A stretch of 64,000 bases of DNA from Aldehydirespirator sp963662645. GTDB lineage: Bacteria; Actinomycetota; Acidimicrobiia; Acidimicrobiales; Aldehydirespiratoraceae. The translations under genes and the position numbers were made by a program. Numbering within the stretch: position 1 is the stretch's first letter; each line of letters begins with the position of its first letter. The notes under the pieces were generated by a model. The model saw only the letters and a list, made by a program, of their open reading frames with translations, made no database searches and was not told the DNA's origin. The DNA is taken from NCBI GenBank assembly GCA_963662645.2, contig OY759762.1, positions 3,472,001-3,536,000 of the forward strand, in the 5' to 3' direction. Shown piece by piece: positions 45,326-54,440 of this stretch.

Positions 45326-46489
45326 ATGAAGAAAATATATTCTATAGCTGTCGCTTTGCTTGCGCTAGCGCTCATTGCGACCGCATGCGGGGATGATGAC
45401 GACGATGCCGCACCCGCGCCAGTCGAGGAACCGGCTGCCGCCCCGGCCGAGGAGCCTATGGAGGAGCCTGAAGAGGAACCCATGGAGGAGCCGGCCGAGG
45501 AGCCTGAAGAGGAGCCCATGGAGGAGCCGGCCGAGGAGCCTGAGGCGCCCATGGAGGAGGGCGGAACCATCGCCTTCAGCTTCGGCAACGAACAGGTCGG
45601 GATCTACAAGATCGTGGCCGGCCCGGCCCGCCTGCAGGCGGAGAACCGCGGCTACGAGTTCCTGGAGGGTGCGGCCAACGGCGACTGCGACGCCCAAGTC
45701 CGCGATGTCGAGAACTTCGTCGTCCAGGATGTCGACGCCATTGTGGTCGTGCCGATATGCGGCATCGACGCTCTGGCCCCCACGCTCGAGGACGCCGAGG
45801 CCAAGGGAATCGTCGTAGTCGGCTACGCCAGCGAGATCCCAGAGACCGGCGACGGCGCCATCCTCTGGGACAACCGGGGCGCGGGCGAGTCCGTCGCGGC
45901 CGAGGCGCTCAGGTGGTTCAACGAGGACTTCACCGGTGACCAGAACGACTTCTCATGGGTGCTGTTCACCTACGACGGATGCGGGCAGCCCTGCACGGAC
46001 CGAACCGACCCGATCCGCGACATAATCACCGAGGCCACCGGAGTGGCGCCCCTCGAATCCGAGGCAATATCCATTCCTCAAGGCCTGGACGACACCCAGG
46101 TCTTCTTCCAGTCGAATCCGAACATCGCCATGGTGATCGGAGTCAACGACGCCGGAGCGATGGGCGCCTACGAGGCGATTCTCGGCGAGGTCGAGGCCGG
46201 CCGCGATCCGAGCACATTCTTCGTGGCCGGAATCGACGGTCAGAACGAGGCTCTGGAGCTCGTGGCCGCAGGGGGCGGAGAGGGCGGCATCTACCGTGCC
46301 AGTTCCTCCCTGCTGCTCCACGAGCTCGGCCAGACGGTCGTCGACCTGCCGGCTGACATCCTCGAGGGCAAGATCGAGGCCGGATCGGCGGACGCGGTCG
46401 TGCACATGGGGTACCAGCTCATGTCGGCGAACAGCCCGCAGGACGCCCAGGACCTGCTGGACCTGTACGCCGAGTTCACCGGCGGCTGA
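45326..46489 (+). CDS. Sugar-type periplasmic-binding lipoprotein (CUT2/RbsB-like)
   Basis: 387 aa. Signal peptide MKKIYSIAVALLALALIA with lipobox TACG, then an acidic linker of about 50 residues made of MEEPxEEP repeats, then a type I periplasmic-binding domain: GTIAFSFGNEQVGIYKIVAG, VENFVVQDVDAIVVVPICG, ILWDNRGAGESVAAEA, MVIGVNDAGAMGAYEAI and FFVAGIDGQNEALELVAAG. The ligand-pocket residues differ from RbsB, so the solute is not obvious. Four cysteines (GDCD, VPICG, DGCGQPC) could form disulfides. The start region is AT-rich, unlike the body. It heads an importer with the next two genes. Confidence 0.9.
   Translation: MKKIYSIAVALLALALIATACGDDDDDAAPAPVEEPAAAPAEEPMEEPEEEPMEEPAEEPEEEPMEEPAEEPEAPMEEGGTIAFSFGNEQVGIYKIVAGPARLQAENRGYEFLEGAANGDCDAQVRDVENFVVQDVDAIVVVPICGIDALAPTLEDAEAKGIVVVGYASEIPETGDGAILWDNRGAGESVAAEALRWFNEDFTGDQNDFSWVLFTYDGCGQPCTDRTDPIRDIITEATGVAPLESEAISIPQGLDDTQVFFQSNPNIAMVIGVNDAGAMGAYEAILGEVEAGRDPSTFFVAGIDGQNEALELVAAGGGEGGIYRASSSLLLHELGQTVVDLPADILEGKIEAGSADAVVHMGYQLMSANSPQDAQDLLDLYAEFTGG
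45442..45560 (+). repeat. In-frame repeats in the acidic linker of the binding protein
   Basis: A 36-base unit (CCCATGGAGGAGCCGGCCGA and continuation) occurs twice in tandem, with degenerate copies on both sides, encoding MEEPAEEPEEEP. Confidence 0.85.
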
Positions 46490-46548
46490 TCCAGCAACGC
46501 TCTAGGGTGTCGCGCCAAGTCGACTGATCTGGTGCCATCCATGAGCCA

Positions 46549-47586
46549 ATGTCGGAGAATCTGACTCCTTCGATCTCAGGCCCTGGCCCGGCGAGCACGG
46601 TCGGAATCGACTCCGGACCGCGCCTCGAGCGGGCCAGGGCCTGGTCGCTGCGCAACGGGATAGTCATCGCCCTGTTGGTCGAGGTGCTGTTCTTCTGGTC
46701 CCAGTCGGACAAGTTCATGACCGTGGACAACATCCGCCTCGTCTTCCTTCAGGTGGCGGTGGTGGGGATCATGGCGGTGCCGAGCGCCCTGCTCTTGATG
46801 TCGGGCTACATCGATTTCGCAGTCGGCTCGACTCTCGGCCTGTCCGCCATGGTGCTGGGCCGGCTGCTGGAGGCGGAAACGCCCGCCCTGCTCGCGGTGG
46901 CCGTCGCCATCGCACTGGGCGGCGCCACCGGCGGGGCCCAGGGCGTACTGGCCACACGGCTGCGCTTCGCGCCGATCGTGGTGAGCCTGGGCTTCTTCAC
47001 CGCCGTCCGGGGTTTCACGCTGGTGATCAGCGACGGCGATGTTCCCAGCGGATGGGACAGGAGCTTTCGGGCGCTCGGACGCAATCTTCTTCCGGGAACG
47101 CCCATTCCGTATCCGGTCGTGATTGCGGCCGCGGTGTTCATTGTTGGTGCCCTGTTCCACACTAGGACGACCTGGGGCCGGCACGTGATGGCGCTGGGCG
47201 TCAACCCGCAGGCGGCCAGGCGGGCCGGGATCGATCTCTACCGGCTGCCTCTGATGCTGTATGTGGCCAGCGGCTTGGCCGCCGGGCTGGGGGCGGTCAT
47301 CTCGGTCTCACGCCTCAACGCGGCCCCTCCGACCCTCGGCGACGGCGACGAGATCGCGGTCCTGAGCGCGGTCCTCCTCGGGGGCGTGGCCTTCGGCGGC
47401 GGCAAGGGAAACCTGCTCGGCGTAGTGGCCGGCGTGCTGTTCATCGGCGTGCTGAACGACGGCCTGCTGCTGCTGGGGGCCAAGCCGTTCTGGGTGAGGG
47501 TTAGCGCCGGGCTGGCCCTGGTGGCGGCGGCCGCGCTCGATGCCCTCAGCAAGTATGTGGCCCGTCGGGCTGCGGGTGGGGCATGA
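46549..47586 (+). CDS. ABC transporter permease (CUT2/RbsC-like)
   Basis: 345 aa with about nine hydrophobic segments, starting NGIVIALLVEVLFFWSQS. Family marks are VPSALLLMSGYIDFAVGSTL near residue 82 (glycine-rich entry block) and LSAVLLGGVAFGGGKGNLLG near 270. A single permease is normal for CUT2 importers because it works as a homodimer. It is co-directional with the binding protein (60-base gap) and overlaps the ATPase start (ATGA). Confidence 0.92.
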   Translation: MSENLTPSISGPGPASTVGIDSGPRLERARAWSLRNGIVIALLVEVLFFWSQSDKFMTVDNIRLVFLQVAVVGIMAVPSALLLMSGYIDFAVGSTLGLSAMVLGRLLEAETPALLAVAVAIALGGATGGAQGVLATRLRFAPIVVSLGFFTAVRGFTLVISDGDVPSGWDRSFRALGRNLLPGTPIPYPVVIAAAVFIVGALFHTRTTWGRHVMALGVNPQAARRAGIDLYRLPLMLYVASGLAAGLGAVISVSRLNAAPPTLGDGDEIAVLSAVLLGGVAFGGGKGNLLGVVAGVLFIGVLNDGLLLLGAKPFWVRVSAGLALVAAAALDALSKYVARRAAGGA

Positions 47587-48368
47587 CCTCATCGCAGCCC
47601 GTTCTTCCACAGACGATGAAGGTCGAGAACGCCGCGCTCGAGGTACGCCATATCGAGAAGTCCTTCGGAGCGGTGAAGGCCCTCAAGGGTGTCAGCCTCG
47701 GTGTGAGGGCCGGTGAGGTGATGGGGCTGATCGGCGACAACGGAGCCGGCAAGTCGACGCTCATCAATTGCCTGGCCGGGATCATCAGGCCCGACGCCGG
47801 TCGGATCCTGCTCGACGGCGAGGAGGTCACCATCTCGTCTCCCCACGAGGCGCGGCAGCACGGCATCGAGACGGTCCATCAGGATCTGGCCCTCATCGAC
47901 ACGCTCGACGTGAGCGGCAACCTGTTCCTCAACCGGGAGATCCTGTCCGGACCTCGTGCCCTGCGGTGGCTGAACAAGCGCCGGATGCACCGGGAGGCCA
48001 AGGAGATCCTGGAGGGTCTACGCATCAACATCCCCTCGGTTCGCAATGCGGTGGAGAAGCTGTCCGGCGGGCAGCGGCAGGCGGTGGCCGTGGGTCGTTC
48101 GGTGGCGTGGGGCCGCCGGATCGTCCTCATGGACGAGCCGGCCGCCGCCCTGGGCGTCGAACAGGCCCGCCTCGTTCTCGAGCTGATCACAACCCTCCGA
48201 GATCGAGGCCTCGCGGTCGTGCTGATCAGCCACAACATCCAAGCGGTGCTCGACGTCTGCTCCCGGGCCGTCGTGCTGCGCCACGGCGAGGCCGTTGCCG
48301 ACCTTGAGTTGGAGGGAGTCACCGGGCGCGATCTCGTGCAGCTCATCACCACCGGGGAGATGGGCTGA
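47583..48368 (+). CDS. ABC transporter ATPase (CUT2, single nucleotide-binding domain)
   Basis: 261 aa. Walker A GDNGAGKST near residue 57, Q-loop in ETVHQDLALID near 102, signature LSGGQRQAVAVGRS near 160, Walker B IVLMDEPAAALG near 181, H-loop LISHN near 219. RbsA-type ATPases usually have two fused domains (about 500 aa); this one has a single domain, as in FrcA-like fructose/arabinose importers. Energises the permease at 46549. This is the only sugar importer in the window with its own ATPase. Confidence 0.94.
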   Translation: MTSSQPVLPQTMKVENAALEVRHIEKSFGAVKALKGVSLGVRAGEVMGLIGDNGAGKSTLINCLAGIIRPDAGRILLDGEEVTISSPHEARQHGIETVHQDLALIDTLDVSGNLFLNREILSGPRALRWLNKRRMHREAKEILEGLRINIPSVRNAVEKLSGGQRQAVAVGRSVAWGRRIVLMDEPAAALGVEQARLVLELITTLRDRGLAVVLISHNIQAVLDVCSRAVVLRHGEAVADLELEGVTGRDLVQLITTGEMG

Positions 48369-48462
48369 GAAACCGCCTGCGGGCGCGGTCGGGGGCTCCT
48401 CGGATGGAACGGCGATTCCTGGGTCAATATGATCGGCTTCCCTACCGACAATGGAGGTAAAC

Positions 48463-48828
48463 GTGATCAAAGTAATCGGAACTGCATACAAGCGCGATGA
48501 CTTCTCGACGCAGGAGTTCTTCGACTACTGGCGGGACGTCCACGCGCCCATCTCGGCGAAGATCGGGCCGATGCGCGGCTACGTGGTCTCGGAAGTCATC
48601 AGCAAAGTCCAGGGGGAACTCCAGGCGGAGGCGTTCATCGAGCAGTGGTGGGACGATGTGGAATCATTCGAGAAGGCGGCCGAGACGCCCGAGATGGAGG
48701 TCGCCTGGGCGGACGTCTCGAACTATGCGAAGACCACCGGGACGTTCTGGGTGACGAAGGAGCACGTCTACATCCCGCCGCCGATCCCGAGGGGCGGCAC
48801 GCTCAGCAGGCAGGCCTGGCTGGCCTAG
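48463..48828 (+). CDS. EthD-domain protein
   Basis: 121 aa from GTG 48463, which has GGAGGT five bases upstream; the ATG at 48451 overlaps that site and is unlikely. Dimeric alpha/beta-barrel (ferredoxin-like) fold: VIKVIGTAYKRDDFSTQEFF, then YWRDVHAPISAKIG with the His-Ala-Pro typical of EthD, and AFIEQWWDDVESF. EthD proteins accompany degradation of ethers, sterols or polyketide aromatics; the role is often unclear. Last gene of the plus-strand run that began with the cupin. Confidence 0.85.
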   Translation: MIKVIGTAYKRDDFSTQEFFDYWRDVHAPISAKIGPMRGYVVSEVISKVQGELQAEAFIEQWWDDVESFEKAAETPEMEVAWADVSNYAKTTGTFWVTKEHVYIPPPIPRGGTLSRQAWLA

Positions 48829-48840
48829 CGCCAGAATCCC

Positions 48841-50067
48841 CTACGTAGAGGCCACCGGCGGGTCCAAGACCTTCCCCAGCTCGGGAACCCAGTCCAGGCG
48901 GGTCTCGCTGAGCATGCCGTAGTTGGTGATGCTCAAGTCGTTGAAGCCCATCTGGCTGATGGTGCCGAAGCGGCGCTTGGCGTCGTCGAGAGTCGCCAGG
49001 TATTGCGGCGCGAGGTTCAGTACGACATTGACCTTCGATGGGTCGAAGTAGCGGCCTGCGTACTCCAGCTCGGAGCGGGTCCAGCCCTCATCGACTTTGG
49101 CCGCGCCGGGACCGCCAGCCGTGTAGCCGAAGACGATCAGCCGGTCGAGGACTTGTGACCAGGCGTCGAAGTCGGTGCCCTCGATCCACGTGCTGTGTTC
49201 GAGCGTCGGCGGGAAGATGGCCGAGAAGCAGTGGAGCTCCGTGCTCTCGCGGCGGCATAGCTGCGCCAGCGAGGAGACGAGGGAGGCCACTGTCGCCTGC
49301 CTGTACGAGACAAACGCCTGGAGGTCATCGTTCGCCGCGAGTGCTTCTCTCACGTCGTCGGTGCCGACGCTCCAGACGTCGTCGCGCCATCGTCTCTCCA
49401 AGTCCCGGCTGATCGCCGCCCGCAGCTCGAAGATCGAGATGCCCTCCCGCCGGGCTCCGGCCATGCACGCATCGCAGAAGCACAGCGACAGGAACAGCTC
49501 CTCGAGCGGCCCGTGGCCGACGTACTCCGCCTCATGGTGGTGGAAGTGGCGATAGCCGAGGTAGCCGATCGACTCGAGCCTGATGGCACCGAAGATCTGC
49601 GAGCTAGCCAACTCGCCGACCAGGGACTCGGCGAACTGCCGAGCCTGCGGATGGGAGGGGCACAGCGCATACGAGTAGGGGTTCCCGAAGCAGTTCCGCA
49701 CGACGCCGAGGGGGAGCCTTCGACCGAGCTCGGAGCCGTGCATCGGCATCGCCCATGCGTCGAGCCGGATTCCCTGGTCTGAGAGCGCCTCCGCCAGTCC
49801 CTGCCAGAACCGCTTGCCCGATCTGGGGGCGGACTCCGACTCCATTCCGGCGAAGGGTGCCTCGAGGCTCTCGAACGGGTAGTTCGCTCCGGGTCCGCCC
49901 AGGAGACGGACCTTGTGTTCCCGTGCCCGGGGCAGGAGCGCACGGCCGGAGTGATAGAGGACGCTGGGGCTCGCCGAGGTGACGCCCAGTTGTTCCAGGC
50001 GCGCCGCGAATCGGTCGATCCCCTCGTCTTCGATATCCCAGGGAAAGACCCAGAACCCGACTGGCAT
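48841..50067 (-). CDS. Uncharacterised protein, probable TIM-barrel glycosidase-like
   Basis: 408 aa from ATG 50067, with AGGAGG seven bases upstream. I do not recognise a characterised family. Visible: an aromatic N-terminus MPVGFWVFPWDIEDEGID, repeated beta-alpha spacing, LESIGYLGYRHFHHHEAEYVG-type His cluster near residue 170, and CFCDACMAGARREGI near residue 205, a Cys-x-Cys-x-x-Cys pattern that could bind a metal. Later blocks include TDFDAWSQVLDRLIVFGYTAG and VNVVLNLAPQYLATL. No signal peptide. It is co-directional with a Gfo/Idh/MocA gene and a CUT1 importer, so a role on an imported sugar is plausible. Confidence 0.6.
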   Translation of the reverse strand: MPVGFWVFPWDIEDEGIDRFAARLEQLGVTSASPSVLYHSGRALLPRAREHKVRLLGGPGANYPFESLEAPFAGMESESAPRSGKRFWQGLAEALSDQGIRLDAWAMPMHGSELGRRLPLGVVRNCFGNPYSYALCPSHPQARQFAESLVGELASSQIFGAIRLESIGYLGYRHFHHHEAEYVGHGPLEELFLSLCFCDACMAGARREGISIFELRAAISRDLERRWRDDVWSVGTDDVREALAANDDLQAFVSYRQATVASLVSSLAQLCRRESTELHCFSAIFPPTLEHSTWIEGTDFDAWSQVLDRLIVFGYTAGGPGAAKVDEGWTRSELEYAGRYFDPSKVNVVLNLAPQYLATLDDAKRRFGTISQMGFNDLSITNYGMLSETRLDWVPELGKVLDPPVAST

Positions 50068-50087
50068 CCGTCCTCCTGTCCTCGATC

Positions 50088-51122
50088 TCAATCCTCGACG
50101 GCCGCAGGCGTTCCCGACTCCGCGGCGCGGCTGATCGCTTCCACGACCGCTTGGACATGCACCGCGTCCTCGATCGAGGCGACGCCCGTGTGGGGGTCGC
50201 CCCGGACATGGGCCAGGAAGTCGAAGAGTTCGTCGCGGAGTGCTCCGCCCACCCCCAGTGCCGAGGCGGGAAACAGCGTGGACTCGGGCACGTAGGTCCG
50301 CTCGTCCGTCATCAGCATTAGCGACGGGTCGTACAGGGAGAGCGCCTCGACAGCCGAGGTGCCGTGCACCTCGAAGAGAGCGTCGAGAACGCCCGCGCCC
50401 TCGTCCTCGCGTCCCAGCGGGCCGACGATGTTGGCCGGCGCGCCGTCGGGGATGAGCCAGGACGTCTCCAGCACGGCCAGAGCGCCGCCCTCGAACTCCA
50501 GGACGGCCACCACAGCCTCGGGCGGGGGCCCTCCGAGGAACTTCTGGCCCCACGCCGACACCCGAACGCAGCGCTGCTTGGTGAGCCACGTCGCCAGATC
50601 GATGTCGTGCACCATGCTCTCCAGCACGGGATGGCTGTGCCTGCCCCATGTCTCGAACCAGGTGCGGGAGCAATTCCGCTTGGAACGAATCAGCACCACG
50701 CGGCCGAGGCGCCCGCTGTTCACATGGTCGTGCAGCAGCTGGTGGCGAGCCTCGTACCGCAGGATGTAGCCCGCCTGGAATATGAGGCCGCGCCGCTGTG
50801 CGAGGCTCTTCAGTTCCCGGGCCTCGGCCCAGGACAGGGCCAGCGGCTTCTCGGAGAAGACGTGGATGCCGGCCTCGAGGGCTGCCCGTGTGATTGCCGC
50901 ATGACTGTCCGAAGACGAGGCGACGATCACACAGTCCGGCTCCATGTCTTGGAGCATCTCGACCGCTTCGTTGAAGATCTGTGCCTGCGGGTGCTCCCGC
51001 GCCGCCTGTTCACGGCGGTCGTCGCTCAACTCAGCAATGGCGAATTCGGTGACGAAGGGATTGGCCGCCACGACCTGGGCGTGCCGGATGGCGAAACCGA
51101 AGCCTGCGAGACCTACTCTCAT
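50088..51122 (-). CDS. Gfo/Idh/MocA-family oxidoreductase
   Basis: 344 aa. Starts MRVGLAGFGFAIRHAQVV (Rossmann), with IVASSSDSHAAITRAALEAG and the EKP motif in HVFSEKPLALSWAEA near residue 92. GYILRYEARHQLL and the catalytic-type ESMVHDIDLATWL near residue 168 (D-x-x-x-W after His) are standard. It likely oxidises or epimerises a sugar or cyclitol imported by the adjacent CUT1 system. Its start codon abuts the permease stop at 51122, so it is in the same operon. Confidence 0.88.
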   Translation of the reverse strand: MRVGLAGFGFAIRHAQVVAANPFVTEFAIAELSDDRREQAAREHPQAQIFNEAVEMLQDMEPDCVIVASSSDSHAAITRAALEAGIHVFSEKPLALSWAEARELKSLAQRRGLIFQAGYILRYEARHQLLHDHVNSGRLGRVVLIRSKRNCSRTWFETWGRHSHPVLESMVHDIDLATWLTKQRCVRVSAWGQKFLGGPPPEAVVAVLEFEGGALAVLETSWLIPDGAPANIVGPLGREDEGAGVLDALFEVHGTSAVEALSLYDPSLMLMTDERTYVPESTLFPASALGVGGALRDELFDFLAHVRGDPHTGVASIEDAVHVQAVVEAISRAAESGTPAAVED

Positions 51123-52012
51123 TACTTGGCGACGCCCTGGGCCAGTCCCCGCACGACGTAGCGCTGGAATATGAGCGCTAGCAGCACCGGCGGCACGACC
51201 GCGAGTACAGTCGCGGCCGCGAGCGTTGTCCAGTTGAATTGGAAGAAGCCCCGGAAGCCCGCGAGGACCGGTGGAATCGTCAACTGGTTGGTCAACGTCA
51301 GCGCGTAGAAGAACTCTCCCCAGCTCTCGAGAAACACCAGACAGGCGGCCGCGATGAAGCCGGGCCTGGCGATGGGACGTATCACATACCAGAGCGCCTG
51401 CAGCCGCGAGGCCCCGTCCACTAGAGCTGCCTCGTCGAGTTCGCGCGGCAGTCCGTCGAAGTAGTTCTTGAGGACCAGGATCGTGATGGGCAGCGTGAAT
51501 GAGGTGTAGACGATCACGAGCCCGTAGCGGCTGTTGATGAGGCCCAGGTCTCGGAGGGCGACAAAGAAGGCGGCCACGATTGCGATTGCGGGAACGAGGC
51601 GAGCAAAGAGAACGGCCAGGTAGGCGAAACGGGACCCTCGGTACTTGTACCGTGACATCGAGTACGCGGCCGTGCCGCCGAGGGCGAGATTCACCATGAC
51701 CGTGAGGACGCCTACGGCGAGGCTCTCTCCCAGTGCTGTCAGCACTCTGAGGCCTACTTCAGCACCCCCGGGAGCGACTTTGCCGGCGAGGATCGCGCTG
51801 TAGTTTCCCAGAGTCGGCTCTTCTGGAATCCAGTGCGGCGGTACCGCCACTGCTTCCTCAGGAGTCATGAAGCTGTTGTTGACGAGAAACCAGAACGGGA
51901 ACAGCACCCAGACGGCGAACAACGCGAGAGCCGCGTACAGCAGCGTGGTGACCGCCTTCTTCCTGAGGGCTGGCCGACTCACGGTCCTGCTCGCCATCGC
52001 TCTCTCGCTCAC
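51122..52012 (-). CDS. Sugar ABC transporter permease, CUT1 (MalG-like), second system
   Basis: 296 aa from GTG 52012, which overlaps the upstream permease stop (GTGA). Six hydrophobic segments beginning TTLLYAALALFAVWVLFPFW, the EAA loop PRELDEAALVDGASRLQALW near residue 195 and VFLESWGEFFYALTL near 230. Partner of the MalF-like protein at 52009 and the binding protein at 53052. No ATPase is encoded with this set. Confidence 0.92.
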   Translation of the reverse strand: MSERAMASRTVSRPALRKKAVTTLLYAALALFAVWVLFPFWFLVNNSFMTPEEAVAVPPHWIPEEPTLGNYSAILAGKVAPGGAEVGLRVLTALGESLAVGVLTVMVNLALGGTAAYSMSRYKYRGSRFAYLAVLFARLVPAIAIVAAFFVALRDLGLINSRYGLVIVYTSFTLPITILVLKNYFDGLPRELDEAALVDGASRLQALWYVIRPIARPGFIAAACLVFLESWGEFFYALTLTNQLTIPPVLAGFRGFFQFNWTTLAAATVLAVVPPVLLALIFQRYVVRGLAQGVAK

Positions 52013-52950
52013 GCTTCCAACGGATTGTCTCGTCCGAGCAATATCAGTGCGATTGAGCTCACAAGCACCGCGACGACTCCCAGCATTACCGCCAGCGCCG
52101 AACCCGCTCCGATGTCTGAGAATATGAAGAGTTGCCGGTACAGAAGGATCGGCAGCAGGGTCGTGGCATCACCGGGCCCGCCCTGAGTCATCACCCAGAC
52201 CGTGTCGAATTGGAGAACCCCGTAAATCACGTTGATGACGACAACCACCAGCAGCATCGGGCGGATCCACGGGAAGACAACCCCGCGGAACCGTTGCCAA
52301 GCGGTGGCCCCGTCGACCTTCGCCGCTTCGACTATCTCGTTGGGGAGGGTCTGAAGAGAAGCCAGGAACAGGAGGGCCGAGAAGGACGCCTGGTGCCAGC
52401 CCGCCGCCAGGATCGTGAAGACGAGCGCCCATTCCCGGTCGGCCAGGAACGGCTTGTAGTCCTCGAGCACGCCGAGCTCGAACAGGACCGCGTTGAGTCC
52501 GCCCACCTGCGGGTCGATGAGCCACTTCCACATCACCCCCGCGATGATGACGGGCGTGGCCCAAGGGATGATGAGGAGCGCCCGGGCGATCCCGCGCCCT
52601 CGCAGCGGCTGGTCGAGGAGCAGCGCGAAGAGCAGTCCAAGGACCGTGGCCAGAACGACGTATCCGGCCGTGTACTGCAAGGTCACCACGAGCGACTCAA
52701 CGAAAGACTCGTCTCCGAGAACCTTGGCGTAGTTGTCGGTCCCTACGAACGTCGCGGGATCGTCTGAGAGCGGGACCCGCTGGAAGCTGTACACCAGGGT
52801 CTGCACCCCCGGAATGCCAACGACCAGGATCAGCGAGATGATCGCGGGGAGCGCGAGGACGAGACCGAACGTCCGGTCGCTCATCGCAGACGCGGGTCGG
52901 GGGAGCGCCTTGGCGCCGGCAGTGCTGCCCGCCCCGACGCTAGAGACCAT
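52009..52950 (-). CDS. Sugar ABC transporter permease, CUT1 (MalF/UgpA-like), second system
   Basis: 313 aa. After a 25-residue cytoplasmic tail come membrane segments starting FGLVLALPAIISLILVVGIP. The EAA motif is PNEIVEAAKVDGATAWQRFR near residue 210, followed by GGPGDATTLLPILLYRQLF typical of this subunit. It lies about 100 bases downstream of the binding-protein gene and is coupled to the MalG-like gene. Confidence 0.92.
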   Translation of the reverse strand: MVSSVGAGSTAGAKALPRPASAMSDRTFGLVLALPAIISLILVVGIPGVQTLVYSFQRVPLSDDPATFVGTDNYAKVLGDESFVESLVVTLQYTAGYVVLATVLGLLFALLLDQPLRGRGIARALLIIPWATPVIIAGVMWKWLIDPQVGGLNAVLFELGVLEDYKPFLADREWALVFTILAAGWHQASFSALLFLASLQTLPNEIVEAAKVDGATAWQRFRGVVFPWIRPMLLVVVVINVIYGVLQFDTVWVMTQGGPGDATTLLPILLYRQLFIFSDIGAGSALAVMLGVVAVLVSSIALILLGRDNPLEA

Positions 52951-53051
52951 CGTTCGTTACGTCAGCACGCGAGCGTCCGAGCGGCAATGCGGAGTGCGCT
53001 CCAGTCGCCTGTCGGAGCTTGAAGCGATCCCCCGCGAGCGGGTCAGCGTTA

Positions 53052-54440
53052 CTAGCCCGCCGCCAACTCCACCGCGTCGTCGGCCATGTTCGCCACCGTT
53101 TCTGCCGGTGTGGCGTCGCCGGCCAGCATGTCGTTGACGCGCTCGCCCACCTTGACCTGGAAGCCCTGATACCAGCTCAGCGCTCTCGCGGCGGGTGTCG
53201 CCGCTCTGTCGTACTCCGACGTGATCACGCCGAGGTCGTAGTAGTCGGGATACGCGGCCTGGATGGCGGGATCCTCGAAGAATGACGGGTACGGAACGGC
53301 GAGCGCGGCGGCCTCGACCCAGGTCAGCGGAACGGTGAAGTTCCCGTCGTTGTCGGCCCCCGTGTAGAACTTCAGCAGGTCCCATGCGTCCTTCAGCGCC
53401 GTTCCCTCGAGGTCTGGGCCCATCTGGACGACTTCGCCGGCCAGAAGGGTCTGGCCCGCTCCAGGCATCGGGGCCATCCGCAGGTCAGCGGCTGCCGGTC
53501 CCCCGACGTCGTTGAAGATCTTCAGCCAGTAGTCGTGGCCCGCATAGAACGCGAACGTTCCCTGCGTCATTCCGCCGATGAGCTCCGGATTGTCGTCGGT
53601 GAGAATCGTCGGCGATGTCATTCCGTCCTGATACATCGCCCGCCACCACTCCAGAACGTCGACACTCCTCGGATCATCAGCGAAGACCGGCTGGGCAGCA
53701 TCATCGAACGCGGTGATTCCCTCGCCTAGGAGAGTCGCCATGAGGTACTCCTCGATCCGCTCGTTGAGCCACGACGACTCGTACGGCGCGTCCGAGATTC
53801 CGTCGGCCTTGATCTTGGCGCACTGGTCGTAGTACTCCTGCAGCGTCTGGGGCGGACCAGAGAATCCTGCCTGCTCGACCATCGCCGCGTTGTAGTGGTT
53901 CATGAAGACAGCCGAGAAGTAGGGCAAGCTGGTGATCTGTCCGTCGGCCGTGACGAATCGAGACCGCGCGCCCGGGTAGAGCGCATCGATGCGCTCCTCC
54001 ACGCCTGGCAGGTCGTTCAGCGTTCGATTCCACCCATTCTCGAGGAATTGGCCCAGCAGGTATGTGAAGTTGTAGAAGAGGTCGGGTCGGTCTCCGCCCC
54101 GGAATCTCGTCTGGATCGCAGCCGGGTAACCGGTTACCGGAAGCACCTCGAGTTCAACCGTGCCGCCCGAAACAGCCGCCCAGTTGTCCAGGTGTGTTTG
54201 AATCGTGTCTGGCAGGAAGTCCCAGCCGACAAACCTCAGCGTCCTCCGGGTCGCCTCAGGATCCTCTCCGCTGCACGCGGCCAGAAGTGCCCCCGCGGCC
54301 GGGAGTGAGAGCCCGAGACCCATCGCCCCCTGAAGGAAGCCGCGTCGCCCGAAGCGCGCCCGGTCTGACATCGATGTGGGACTCTCTCCTCTCACATCAT
54401 CATCCATGCCAGAGTATTGGGACTTCAGTCCTTCGCGCAT
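53052..54440 (-). CDS. Extracellular sugar-binding lipoprotein, second CUT1 system (Tat signal)
   Basis: 462 aa from ATG 54440, chosen because AGGGGG stands seven bases upstream; ATG 54371 (MSDRARFGRRGFLQG) gives a more usual signal and is possible. The twin-arginine motif GRRGFLQGAM is followed by a hydrophobic stretch and lipobox LLAACSG. The mature part is a family 1 solute-binding protein: FVGWDFLPDTIQTHLDNW, RGGDRPDLFYNFTYLLGQF, ITSLPYFSAVFMNHYNAAM, FAFYAGHDYWLKIF. Paralogous in plan to the protein at 37203 but clearly different in sequence. It is transcribed divergently from the OSBS-type enzyme. Confidence 0.92.
   Translation of the reverse strand: MREGLKSQYSGMDDDVRGESPTSMSDRARFGRRGFLQGAMGLGLSLPAAGALLAACSGEDPEATRRTLRFVGWDFLPDTIQTHLDNWAAVSGGTVELEVLPVTGYPAAIQTRFRGGDRPDLFYNFTYLLGQFLENGWNRTLNDLPGVEERIDALYPGARSRFVTADGQITSLPYFSAVFMNHYNAAMVEQAGFSGPPQTLQEYYDQCAKIKADGISDAPYESSWLNERIEEYLMATLLGEGITAFDDAAQPVFADDPRSVDVLEWWRAMYQDGMTSPTILTDDNPELIGGMTQGTFAFYAGHDYWLKIFNDVGGPAAADLRMAPMPGAGQTLLAGEVVQMGPDLEGTALKDAWDLLKFYTGADNDGNFTVPLTWVEAAALAVPYPSFFEDPAIQAAYPDYYDLGVITSEYDRAATPAARALSWYQGFQVKVGERVNDMLAGDATPAETVANMADDAVELAAG

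Noticed and set aside
42198..48828. Polyketide biosynthetic cluster because of SnoaL-like proteins
   Set aside because: No ketosynthase, acyl carrier protein or other assembly-line gene is present; a catabolic role fits better with the importer.
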